Part shown: positions 1 through 6,707 of the stretch, in pieces
Position numbering within the stretch: position 1 is the first letter of the stretch
How the letters are laid out: each line of letters starts with the position of its first letter
DNA from: Acidobacteriota bacterium
Lineage (GTDB): Bacteria > Acidobacteriota > Blastocatellia > RBC074
DNA length: 18,046 nucleotides
Direction of reading: 5' to 3'
Assembly: GCA_017991275.1 (NCBI GenBank)
Contig: JAGNMH010000019.1
Coordinates: 1-18,046 of the forward strand
Notes under the pieces: model-generated
What the model saw: only the letters and a program-made list of their open reading frames with translations
Database searches by the model: none
Told to the model about the DNA's origin: nothing
Position numbers and translations under genes: made by a program

Positions 1-1710
1 GTCGCGGACAGTGACGCTGGCTCCGGCAAGAGCCGTCGGCAGCGGAGTCGCCGTCGCCACAACCGTTCCGGTAGCCAACTGGTCGCCGAAAACGCTGGTG
101 ATGGCTTCGCTGGCAAACGCCACGCCCGTGAAGCTGGCCGATGAAACGCTGGATGAATTCAACAGCGGTTCGCCGTAAATGAAATCGTCCAGAGCCACCA
201 AATCAGTAGTCGCACTTTCGCTGGCTCCGGCTGTAACCTGGCCGTTGCTGAAGTTGAAGATTTGCGCCGTTCCAGTCGTGATGACGACGCGAGTGACAAC
301 CGCCGAACCGAACAACACTCCCATAAATTCCGGCTGTCCGTTCTGGCCGACCGGAACAAAGAATTTGCCCAGGCTGACCGTGCCGTTGAAGTATTCGATG
401 CTGGACGTGTTTGCCTGCTCGACATCCAGAAAGATCGCACCAAACCCGCGCGTGGCCGCCGGAATAGTTGTGCCAGCCAACACAAAATCCACCGCGTAAT
501 TGTTGCTGCTGAACGAAGCGAAGGTATTTGCCGCGCTGAACGCTGGGAATTGACTGGCAATACTGGCATTTGCACTGGCAAACCCATCGTTGCTGACGGC
601 TGACACCACGTCGAACCGAACGCCACGCGCCTGAAACCGATTGACCGGAATGCCCGTTATCTTGTTCGCCACAATCGGAGTCGTGACATTGTTGAAATCG
701 GTGCCATCCAATTTGACCGCGTCCCAGTTGATTTCGCGCCGACCACTGGTTTGTGGGCCGACAACGGTTGAATTGTCAGCGCCGCCAATTGCCGTGCGGA
801 AGACGTTAAAAGCATCAGTCGCCGCCGTCGTGCCTGCGCCGCTGAAAGCCGCCGCAGTGTTGGCCGTGACCGGCTCGCTGTAGATGAAATCATCCAGCGC
901 CACCAGGTCTGTGGTTCCACCTTCACTGGCTCCAGCACTGACCTGTCCGTTCGTGAAATTGAAAATTTGCGCCGTGCCTGTGGTGATGACAACACGGGTC
1001 ACAACCGGCGCATTGAACAACACTCCCAGAAACTCCGCCTGACCGCTGGCTCCGACTGGAACAAAGTATTTGCCCAAACTGACCGAGCCGTTGAAATACT
1101 CGATGCTGGAAGTGTTGGCCTGTTCGACATCCAGAAAGATTGCGCCGAATCCGCGCGTTCCCGCCGGAACCGGAGTGTTTGCGGGCGCGGAGGCCAGCAC
1201 GAAATTCACTTCGCACTTGTTGGAGTTGAAGGAGGCGAAAGTGTTGACCGGGCTGAACGAAGGAAATTGACCGGCGACACTGCCGTTGGCGCCGACAAAA
1301 CCATCATTACTGACACCCAGCACCGTATCGAATCGAGCGCCGCGCGCCTGGAAACGATTGACCGGAATACCTGTGACCTTGCCCGCCACAATCGCAGTCG
1401 TGACGTTGTTGAAATCCGTCCCATCCAGTTTGACTGCGTCCCAGTTGATCTCTCGCCGACCGCTGGTTTGCGGGCTGGCAACCAGCGAATTGTCCGCGCC
1501 GCCGATGGCGGTACGAAAAGCGTTCAATGCAGTCGTCGCTTCAGCCGTGCTCGTTCCAGTAAAAACCTGCTGGGCAAAAGCGGCTGGCGTAAATATCAGC
1601 AACATAAAAAAGAGACTGGTCGCAATGAAACCTGCGCGGTCAGACCGCCGGGAATTCATAACAATTGAGTGTTGCCGGGTTATGTCTTGCAATTTAAGTT
1701 GAAGCTCCAT
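1..1710 (-). CDS. Secreted repeat protein with TIGR03437-like C-terminal domain (3' end outside window)
   Basis: The reverse strand is open from ATG at 1710 to base 1, giving 570 codons with no stop, so the C-terminus lies outside the window. The ATG has a good ribosome site (AGAAGGAG, about 9 nt upstream). A second in-frame ATG at 1659 (Met18) lacks one but would give a more usual 29-residue signal peptide. The export signal has a hydrophobic core at about residues 28-43 and a likely cut after AFA (44-46). The mature protein holds two near-identical modules, about residues 50-288 and 289-515, each containing FRTAIGGADNS, REINWDAVKLDGTDFNNVTT, GFGAIFLDVEQANTSSIEYF and DLVALDDFIY. Residues from about 516 (SSVSSASFTGVAFASEAI, then PLPTALAGASVTVRD) match the start of TIGR03437, a domain found at the C-terminus of many acidobacterial surface proteins. 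The function of the modules is unknown; a cell-surface or extracellular role is inferred. It lies 79 nt downstream of the small secreted protein gene at 1790-2287, probably in one transcript. Confidence 0.85.
   Translation of the reverse strand, partial: MELQLKLQDITRQHSIVMNSRRSDRAGFIATSLFFMLLIFTPAAFAQQVFTGTSTAEATTALNAFRTAIGGADNSLVASPQTSGRREINWDAVKLDGTDFNNVTTAIVAGKVTGIPVNRFQARGARFDTVLGVSNDGFVGANGSVAGQFPSFSPVNTFASFNSNKCEVNFVLASAPANTPVPAGTRGFGAIFLDVEQANTSSIEYFNGSVSLGKYFVPVGASGQAEFLGVLFNAPVVTRVVITTGTAQIFNFTNGQVSAGASEGGTTDLVALDDFIYSEPVTANTAAAFSGAGTTAATDAFNVFRTAIGGADNSTVVGPQTSGRREINWDAVKLDGTDFNNVTTPIVANKITGIPVNRFQARGVRFDVVSAVSNDGFASANASIASQFPAFSAANTFASFSSNNYAVDFVLAGTTIPAATRGFGAIFLDVEQANTSSIEYFNGTVSLGKFFVPVGQNGQPEFMGVLFGSAVVTRVVITTGTAQIFNFSNGQVTAGASESATTDLVALDDFIYGEPLLNSSSVSSASFTGVAFASEAITSVFGDQLATGTVVATATPLPTALAGASVTVRD
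166..1563 (-). repeat. Two tandem 717-bp coding repeats
   Basis: Copy 1 covers about 847-1563 and copy 2 about 166-846, both inside the large surface-protein gene. Matching codons lie 717 bp (239 codons) apart; for example the Phe codon of FRTAIGGADNS is at 1518 and at 801. Long stretches are identical in protein and close to identical in DNA, with differences mainly at third positions. Copy 2 is about four residues shorter over the middle part. This is an in-frame domain duplication and not a mobile element. Confidence 0.9.
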
Positions 1711-1789
1711 TTAAAAATTCTCCTTCTTTTGAATCAAAGTTAGGCGCGTGAAACAGACTTATCACAGGCTCATTCAGGTCGTTTGCCTA

Positions 1790-2287
1790 TTATTTTGTAG
1801 TTTTGATGTTGAGTGTGACGCCGCCAAATTTGCCCTTGCCGGGATCAAGGGCGTAACTCCCCTTTTGGACAGTCAGGCTCTTAAAGCCGAGCTTTCTGGC
1901 GACTGATTCTTCCATCGGGATATTTTCCGCAATTTCAATGGTGCGATCAGGCAGGGCGGACTCAAAAACGACATCCATTCGATCACTTCCCTGCGGAGTT
2001 ACAGTGCCTTCGACCGAGCCAGAGCGCGCCACGCCTAACGTAATGTCGCAGATACCGCGGCCTGGGCCGCAAGTGCCTGTGTTAGTGCGCTTGCCAAACT
2101 TGAAGGTCAGCTTGATCGAAATGAATGCGGCAGCGTTTCCGTGGCCGACCGGATTTGCCATCGGCCACGCCGCCAGGGTCAACAACACAGCGCCAGCCAG
2201 AAACAGCGCAGCCAATTGCGGCCAGCGTCGCCCCAACCGATGAATGGAATTTACAAAATCTTCTTTATACCAAAGCTGATTACTCAT
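1790..2287 (-). CDS. Small exported protein of unknown function (165 aa)
   Basis: The start is ATG at 2287, preceded by CCGGAGGTAAAGTT (GGAGG, 7-8 nt spacing). An in-frame upstream extension to 2365 has no such site and crosses the 5' hairpin, so it is rejected. After a basic region (HRLGRRW) there is one hydrophobic stretch at about residues 23-43 that acts as a signal peptide or membrane anchor. The remaining ~120 residues look beta-rich (FISIKLTFKFGK, GVTLNIKTTK). Two Cys in TCGPGRGIC could form a disulfide outside the cytoplasm. I do not recognise the family. It is the first gene of a leftward unit that continues into the large repeat protein at 1-1710. Its upstream region is long and structured, including an element shared with the membrane-protein gene at 8005-8775, which suggests regulated expression. 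Confidence 0.8.
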   Translation of the reverse strand: MSNQLWYKEDFVNSIHRLGRRWPQLAALFLAGAVLLTLAAWPMANPVGHGNAAAFISIKLTFKFGKRTNTGTCGPGRGICDITLGVARSGSVEGTVTPQGSDRMDVVFESALPDRTIEIAENIPMEESVARKLGFKSLTVQKGSYALDPGKGKFGGVTLNIKTTK

Positions 2288-2325
2288 AACTTTACCTCCG
2301 GTTATATTTGCCTGGTTGAGATAAG

Positions 2326-2349
2326 GCGACTGGCAAAGTGGCCAGCCGC
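2326..2349 (-). promoter_or_regulatory. 5' UTR hairpin upstream of the small exported protein
   Basis: Read leftward, GCGGCTGGC and GCCAGTCGC pair over 9 bp with one G-U wobble around a 6-nt loop (CACTTT). In the opposite strand the wobble becomes an A-C mismatch, so the structure fits an RNA made from the minus strand. It ends about 38 nt before the ATG at 2287. No U-tract follows it, so it is not a terminator. A role in mRNA stability or translation is possible but not shown. Confidence 0.45.
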
Positions 2350-2434
2350 TGTTAAGGGGGAGCATTGTTTGAAAGAATGCGGTAAACCTTATTCAGGACT
2401 GTTTTCGCTACTTTCCTGACGCCGCGAAAAATAC

Positions 2435-2470
2435 TCAAAACGGCGACCTTAAATCTTGAAACCGTTTTGA
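2435..2470. promoter_or_regulatory. Inverted repeat, possible operator
   Basis: TCAAAACGG (2435-2443) and CCGTTTTGA (2462-2470) are perfect 9-bp inverted arms around an 18-nt AT-rich spacer. The right arm overlaps the start of the 32-bp shared element. The position, about 150-180 bp before the start codon at 2287, suits a protein-binding site or a stem at the start of the leader RNA. No regulator can be named. Confidence 0.4.
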
Positions 2471-2498
2471 AATTCCCGTGAAAGTCTTTTCAAAGAAT
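2467..2498 (-). promoter_or_regulatory. Shared upstream element, copy A
   Basis: This 32-bp stretch matches 8840-8871 at 25 of 32 positions without gaps. The conserved parts are TTGAAATT, TGAAAG and TTCAAAGA with fixed spacing. It lies about 180-210 bp upstream of the 1790-2287 start. Read leftward it shows TTGAAA, 17 nt, TCAAAA, so it could be a promoter for an alternative sigma factor or a regulator site. Which of these is unknown. Confidence 0.45.
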
Positions 2499-2618
2499 CC
2501 CGTAACGCAGCCGGCCATCTTGTGCAGCAGGACAGGCAATCAGCAGGTGCCAACGAGCCGATCTGTAGTCAGCCTACACGCAGACCGACTGCGCTTTCGG
2601 AGTGGGGCAATTGTTGAA

Positions 2619-2690
2619 GAAAAAGCCGCTTCCCGCAGTGCGACACTTGCGTCGCAGGTTTCAAGGAGGCTAAAAACTGCGGGAAACGGG
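2619..2690 (-). terminator. Rho-independent terminator of the propeller/VCBS gene
   Basis: Arms at 2626-2639 and 2676-2689 pair over 14 bp with one wobble (read leftward, CCGTTTCCCGCAGT with ACTGCGGGAAGCGG). The loop contains a second 6-bp hairpin (TGCGAC/GTCGCA, 2639-2656; its outermost base is shared with the main stem). A run of five T, then CTTC, follows directly in the leftward direction. It starts 14 nt after the stop codon at 2704. Confidence 0.75.
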
Positions 2691-2703
2691 TTGTAAAAGC
2701 TGC

Positions 2704-5700
2704 CTAAAAAATACTGGTTCCGCCGAGCGGGCTGCGGTTCCAGTCTCCGGCCAACGGCAAATCGCCAGCCACGCCGAAATTGAAGCTTAGATTGGCTGGG
2801 CCAGTGGAATTGCTGTTGCGAAGCTGGACGGTTCCGTTGTTAAAAAAGCCCATTGTGTCTACGCCGTCTCCGTCCCAATCGCCGCTCAGGTGCAAACCGA
2901 CTCCGCCCTGCACGATGAAAAAGACCGCTTCGGCGGGATCGAAATTCAACAGTTGATTGGTGATGGCGAACTGGCCTCCGCCCTGAAACACGCCGACCGT
3001 GTCAATACCGTCCCCGTTCCAGTCTCCGGCGACGGGCAGTTGTCCGGCCAGGCCAAAGACAAACTGCGAGACATTTACTTGTGGAGAGGTGTTGTCCACG
3101 TTCGGACTGTTGCTGAGCAGCCAGGTTCCGTTGCCGTTGATGACGCGGTAAACGCCTACGGTGTCAATGCCGTCGCCGTTCCAATCGCCTACGATTGGCA
3201 AATCGCCCGCTTGACCGAAGAAAAGCGTGGTGGTGCAAGTAAAAGGAAAATTGCAGAACAAGCTGTTGGTGTTTTTTCGCAAAATGAACTGGCCTGTGCT
3301 GGGACGAAAAACTCCGGGTTCATCGTCCCCATCGCCATCCCAGTCACCGGCAACCGGAATATCGCCCGCCTGCCCAAACCCTAAGGTGATGTTGGCCGCG
3401 CCAGAGTCATTAGAGTTACGCAGAAAAAATTGATTTGTCGAAGGCCGAAAGACTCCGATGGTGTCGGGAAAGGTCGAACTGAACTTGGCGACAAAACCAT
3501 CGGAACTGCCGCCCCTGAATGTCGGCTGGAAAACCCCAGGAGTTGTGATGAGATTGCCGTTCGTCGAACCCGCCACATACAGGTTCCCGGTGGCATCCAA
3601 CGCAATTCCGCGAACAGAAGTGCTGTCTCCTCCGAAGGTTGTTGAGTAAAGCAGTTTTGGCGTAGTCGTGGCGGAAACTGACGCTTCGATTTTTGCCAGA
3701 AAGACAGTGCCTGCCAGATTGGCCGACAACGGATTGACCGACAGAAAGCTCGCTCCAGAATTGGTAAAGCCAGTCACATAAGCATTGCCAGCCGAATCAA
3801 CGGCAATGTCTCTGCCAATGTCAGAGCCATCCCCGCCAATGTAACTGCAATAAAACAACGCCGTGCCGTCCGCATTCATCTTGGCCACAAAAGCTTCAGT
3901 GCCAACCTGTGTTGACCTGAAAGCATTCTTAAGCGGAAAAGTGACAGCGGCTGAGCTGGTCTCGCCGGTAATGTAAACGCGCTGTTGCGAATCAACCGTG
4001 ATGGCATCCACTCGATCAAATCCGTTCCCGCCAAAATAGGTCAGATAAGTCAAAGAGGAAGCTCCGCTGGCTTCGGTATCAATTTTGGCGACAAAGCCGT
4101 CGGTGCCCCCGCCCTGAAATCCAGCCTGCAACGGCGGCAAGCTTTGCCCGGCTGGGGCTTTGGTGGCTAAATCGTCGGAAAATGTGGTTCCAGCCAGATA
4201 AGCATTCCCGACATTGTCCGTCGCGATGTCTACGGTAAGGTCATCAATTGCTGCGTCTACACCGCTTCCCCCCAGATAACTGGAATAAAGCAGGGAGTCA
4301 TTGCCGCTTTTCGCCGGATCAAACACGGCAATGAAAACATCGGCCAGCGCAAAGGTGGAAAGCGATTTCTGAAAACCATTCTTGACAGGCAGGTTGGTGG
4401 AAACTGTGGCTCCGGCAATAAAAATTCGGCCTGTGTTGTCCACGGCAATTGACTTGCCGTTATCAAAGTTGCTGAACCCGAAGCTACTGCCGCCATAATA
4501 GCTGGAATAAACCAGGCCATTTCCCGCAGCATTTAGGACAGTGACAAAAGCGTCATTGCCACGACAAAACGAAAGGAGACAACTGGCAAACGTGCCGTTG
4601 CCCTGATAGGCGTTCGACGTCGTCGGAAAATCCGCCGTCCCCAGAGTTTTGGTCGTTCCAGTCAAACAAACCTGGCCGTTGCTCATTAAAGCAATGTCCC
4701 GCCCAAGGTCCTGATTGTGGCTTCCCAAATAAGTGCAATAAACGCTGTTTGTCCCGTTGGCATTCAGTTTGAGTATAAAAACGTCGCTATCCGTGCCGTT
4801 GATCTGGCTTTGAAACGCTCCCTTCACCGGAATGTTAGTCGAAAAGGTGGTTCCCACCAGATAAGAATTGCCAAGTGCATCAGCCGCAACGGCGCTGACC
4901 TCATCGGTCGAACTGCCGCCTGCAAAGGACGAATAAAGTAACTGCGGATCAATCACCAACGGGCGGCTGGCGTCGTAATCGCCAATCTCAAACCCGACTT
5001 CGTTGTGGCTTTTCAACAGGTACTTTCCGGCGATGATCTTTCTTCCCTGTTCTGTGTCTTGATAAACAACCGGCGCTTTTTGGGTCAATTCACCCGCCTG
5101 CGTTTTCAGAGTCAGATTGCCTGCGGCATCCAGACGCAGCTTTTGCGCGCCTTCAAACATCAGTTTGATTTGTTCAGGATCAACGCCAGGTTTGACGATG
5201 AAGTCGTATTCCAGCGTCCGCTGGTTGCCATACCAAACCATATCCACGCCCGGCCAGACTTCGCCTTGCCGGACTTTGCCGAAAGTCGGAATGTCCACAT
5301 GCCATTTAGATTTGTCATTGCCGAGCAGGTAATTCGATTTGCCTTCGAGCGGGTCGCGGCCTTCAACCTGCGGCGCAGCGTTCGCACCGACCAATTGCAG
5401 CTTCAAAAAGCCGTTTTGCTTTTCGGAACCGCGAAGCGCCATCACCGCTTCGTTGCCGGTCAGAAACAACGTGTAACTGTTACCGCGCGAAAGGAATTGC
5501 ACAGCCGGATCAGCCTGACCTTGATTTGGCTCAAAGCTGAGCGGCAACTTGCCGTAATTTTCAATCGCTTTTGCTTTGCCTGCTTTAGTGGCGTTTTTTT
5601 TGATTTCGGGGCTTGAAGTTTTTCCGTTTGTTGCCGCCGCAGAGCGAGTCAACAAGGTGGGTTGAGTGAACATCAAACTGATAATTGCCAGTGTAAGCGT

Positions 5701-5736
5701 GAAGAAACGAATGGCTTGCAACCGAACTGTTCTCAT
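2704..5736 (-). CDS. Large secreted SBBP beta-propeller / VCBS-repeat protein (1010 aa)
   Basis: The ATG at 5736 follows CAGGAGGCAAAA (AGGAGG, about 6 nt away). Residues 1-35 form a signal peptide. Residues about 63-260 match the domain that opens with LSFEPNQGQ (DUF7948-like), which commonly precedes SBBP repeats. Residues about 265-755 carry seven SBBP-type repeats, recognised by cores such as LLYSSYLGGSG, LFYCSYIGGDGSD and AVDSAGNAYVTGFT; these build beta-propeller blades. Residues about 760-1005 hold FG-GAP/VCBS-like repeats with calcium-binding D-x-D-G-D-G loops (GDWDGDGDDEPGVFRPS, then three variants and a last GDWN). The protein ends shortly after the last repeat with no visible sorting tail. 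The family is known as exported, often surface-bound or extracellular; ligand and role are unknown. It is the last gene of its unit, with a terminator right after it. Confidence 0.9.
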   Translation of the reverse strand: MRTVRLQAIRFFTLTLAIISLMFTQPTLLTRSAAATNGKTSSPEIKKNATKAGKAKAIENYGKLPLSFEPNQGQADPAVQFLSRGNSYTLFLTGNEAVMALRGSEKQNGFLKLQLVGANAAPQVEGRDPLEGKSNYLLGNDKSKWHVDIPTFGKVRQGEVWPGVDMVWYGNQRTLEYDFIVKPGVDPEQIKLMFEGAQKLRLDAAGNLTLKTQAGELTQKAPVVYQDTEQGRKIIAGKYLLKSHNEVGFEIGDYDASRPLVIDPQLLYSSFAGGSSTDEVSAVAADALGNSYLVGTTFSTNIPVKGAFQSQINGTDSDVFILKLNANGTNSVYCTYLGSHNQDLGRDIALMSNGQVCLTGTTKTLGTADFPTTSNAYQGNGTFASCLLSFCRGNDAFVTVLNAAGNGLVYSSYYGGSSFGFSNFDNGKSIAVDNTGRIFIAGATVSTNLPVKNGFQKSLSTFALADVFIAVFDPAKSGNDSLLYSSYLGGSGVDAAIDDLTVDIATDNVGNAYLAGTTFSDDLATKAPAGQSLPPLQAGFQGGGTDGFVAKIDTEASGASSLTYLTYFGGNGFDRVDAITVDSQQRVYITGETSSAAVTFPLKNAFRSTQVGTEAFVAKMNADGTALFYCSYIGGDGSDIGRDIAVDSAGNAYVTGFTNSGASFLSVNPLSANLAGTVFLAKIEASVSATTTPKLLYSTTFGGDSTSVRGIALDATGNLYVAGSTNGNLITTPGVFQPTFRGGSSDGFVAKFSSTFPDTIGVFRPSTNQFFLRNSNDSGAANITLGFGQAGDIPVAGDWDGDGDDEPGVFRPSTGQFILRKNTNSLFCNFPFTCTTTLFFGQAGDLPIVGDWNGDGIDTVGVYRVINGNGTWLLSNSPNVDNTSPQVNVSQFVFGLAGQLPVAGDWNGDGIDTVGVFQGGGQFAITNQLLNFDPAEAVFFIVQGGVGLHLSGDWDGDGVDTMGFFNNGTVQLRNSNSTGPANLSFNFGVAGDLPLAGDWNRSPLGGTSIF

Positions 5737-5755
5737 TTTTGCCTCCTGCCTGAAT

Positions 5756-5781
5756 GGTGTGGCGGGGATTTCCGCCGCACC
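5756..5781. promoter_or_regulatory. Hairpin in the 5' spacer of the propeller gene
   Basis: GGTGTGGCGG and CCGCCGCACC form a 10-bp stem with one wobble or mismatch around a 6-nt loop. It lies between the 5817-6509 stop and the ribosome site of the 2704-5736 gene, ending about 10 nt from that site. No T-tract follows, so it is not a simple terminator. It could affect 3'-end stability or downstream translation. Confidence 0.35.
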
Positions 5782-5816
5782 TTGTTTGTTGAATGCCTTT
5801 TGAGCGGAACTGGCTG

Positions 5817-6509
5817 TTATTTCGCGCGGACAGTTCCATCGCCGCGCATGACGACGATCAGTTCTTCGGAAAGCCCCGCGCTGCCGGCGACTACGCCGGA
5901 AGTGCGAATACCTTCTTTTTTCTGTTCGGCTTTGCGCGCAACCAATGAACCGTTGTTGTCGCCAACCTTAGCCAGTTCATCCACCAGATCACGCTGCTTG
6001 ATAACCGAAAAACCGACGATGCCTGCGGTCAACGTGCCATTGTTCAAGGAAGCTTTTTTGCCGCTGATCTGGCCGGTCGGCGAAGAAATGGATTCGGAGG
6101 TAAGTTTGACGTTGAGCGGAATTTTTTTGCCGTTGACGGTCGCTTCCATCGGCAGGTCGAGTTCCAGCAAACCGCGCGTCACATCAATTTTCACTTTGCC
6201 TGCGCGCAACATTCGGCCTTCGGCGCGCAACCCTTTTTCGCTGGTTCCGCGCCAACTGAAATTGCTGGTGATTTCTTTGCCTGCGGCCAAATCCATAATG
6301 CTGGCTGTGAAACTGACAGGGCTTTTGACCCGGTCAATAACTTCCCATTGACCGTTCGCGCCTTTCTTGCAAAGTTCCAAAGTGAGCGTTCCGCTGGCGT
6401 CGCGTTGCTTCCCGGCTTCGGCCATCAGCCACCCAAAAGCCGCAAATGTAATCAGAGCAGCAGCCATCAGTTTTCGAGCCTTGGTTTTCAATGAAAAGTT
6501 GAATCGCAT
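5817..6509 (-). CDS. Exported beta-rich protein of unknown function (230 aa)
   Basis: The start is ATG at 6509, preceded by CCAAGGAGGACAATA (AGGAGG, 7 nt). The same frame is open further upstream, but that part runs through the 131-nt palindrome and has no comparable ribosome site. A signal peptide covers about residues 1-31 (basic MRFNFSLKTKARK, then LMAAALITFAAFGWLMA). The mature part is rich in alternating hydrophobic strands (SGTLTLELCKKG, KVKIDVTRGLLELDLP, KIPLNVKLTSESI) and has one Cys. I do not recognise the family. It lies between two other exported proteins in the same direction, with an 80-nt gap to the propeller gene, so co-expression is likely. A role as a small extracellular or periplasmic partner is inference only. 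Confidence 0.75.
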   Translation of the reverse strand: MRFNFSLKTKARKLMAAALITFAAFGWLMAEAGKQRDASGTLTLELCKKGANGQWEVIDRVKSPVSFTASIMDLAAGKEITSNFSWRGTSEKGLRAEGRMLRAGKVKIDVTRGLLELDLPMEATVNGKKIPLNVKLTSESISSPTGQISGKKASLNNGTLTAGIVGFSVIKQRDLVDELAKVGDNNGSLVARKAEQKKEGIRTSGVVAGSAGLSEELIVVMRGDGTVRAK

Positions 6510-6562
6510 TATTGTCCTCCTTGGTTGTTGAGACATTTCATTTTTGTCTTCTTGACTGGCTG

Positions 6563-6693
6563 TTAGCTGGCGGCAAGGCGCACGCCTCCACGCCGCACGC
6601 TGCAATCGAGATTTGCAATGAGGCGATGAAGCCAGAGCCGCTTCTTCGCTTGATTGCGCGTCGCTCGAAAACGTGCGCTTTGCCGCCAACTAA
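6563..6693. repeat. 131-nt near-palindromic element
   Basis: Terminal arms at 6563-6584 and 6672-6693 are inverted 22-mers with 20 of 22 matches (TTAGCTGGCGGCAAGGCG... against its inverse). Pairing continues inward: GCAATC (6602-6607) with GATTGC (6652-6657), and at the tip GCGATGAAG (6623-6631) with CTTCTTCGC (6641-6649) at 8 of 9. The whole segment can fold as one long interrupted hairpin. It fills most of the 198-nt gap between the genes at 6708-7910 and 5817-6509. A REP/MITE-like repeat or a structured RNA both fit. No transposase or clear target-site duplication is seen. Confidence 0.65.
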
Positions 6694-6707
6694 AGTTTTC
6701 AGCTATT

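Larger units (their letters stand above)
2288..2703. other. Intergenic region (416 nt), structured, no gene
   Basis: I find no convincing gene here. A plus-strand open frame at 2478-2696 has no ribosome site, no family signal and runs through the terminator. From right to left the region holds the terminator of the 2704-5736 gene, the 32-bp shared element, a 9-bp inverted repeat, a stretch without visible structure, and a 5' hairpin just before the 1790-2287 gene. The promoter of that gene should lie here, but no confident -35/-10 pair could be assigned. Confidence 0.6.

Noticed and set aside
967..1668. 233-codon open frame on the plus strand
   Set aside because: It is antisense to the large repeat protein, whose frame is open from 1710 to the edge with a signal peptide, domain repeats and a ribosome site. 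The plus-strand product has no family features.
1711..1789. Possible terminator between the small exported protein and the repeat protein
   Set aside because: No stem followed by a T-run was found in the leftward direction, so the two genes are treated as one unit.
2478..2696. 72-codon open frame on the plus strand in an intergenic region
   Set aside because: No ribosome site, overlaps the shared element and the terminator, and the product resembles nothing.
5005..5616. 203-codon open frame on the plus strand
   Set aside because: Antisense to the N-terminal domain of the propeller/VCBS protein, which is clearly coding.
6563..6693. Insertion sequence
   Set aside because: The segment is too short to encode a transposase and no clear target duplication was seen, so it is listed only as a palindromic repeat.
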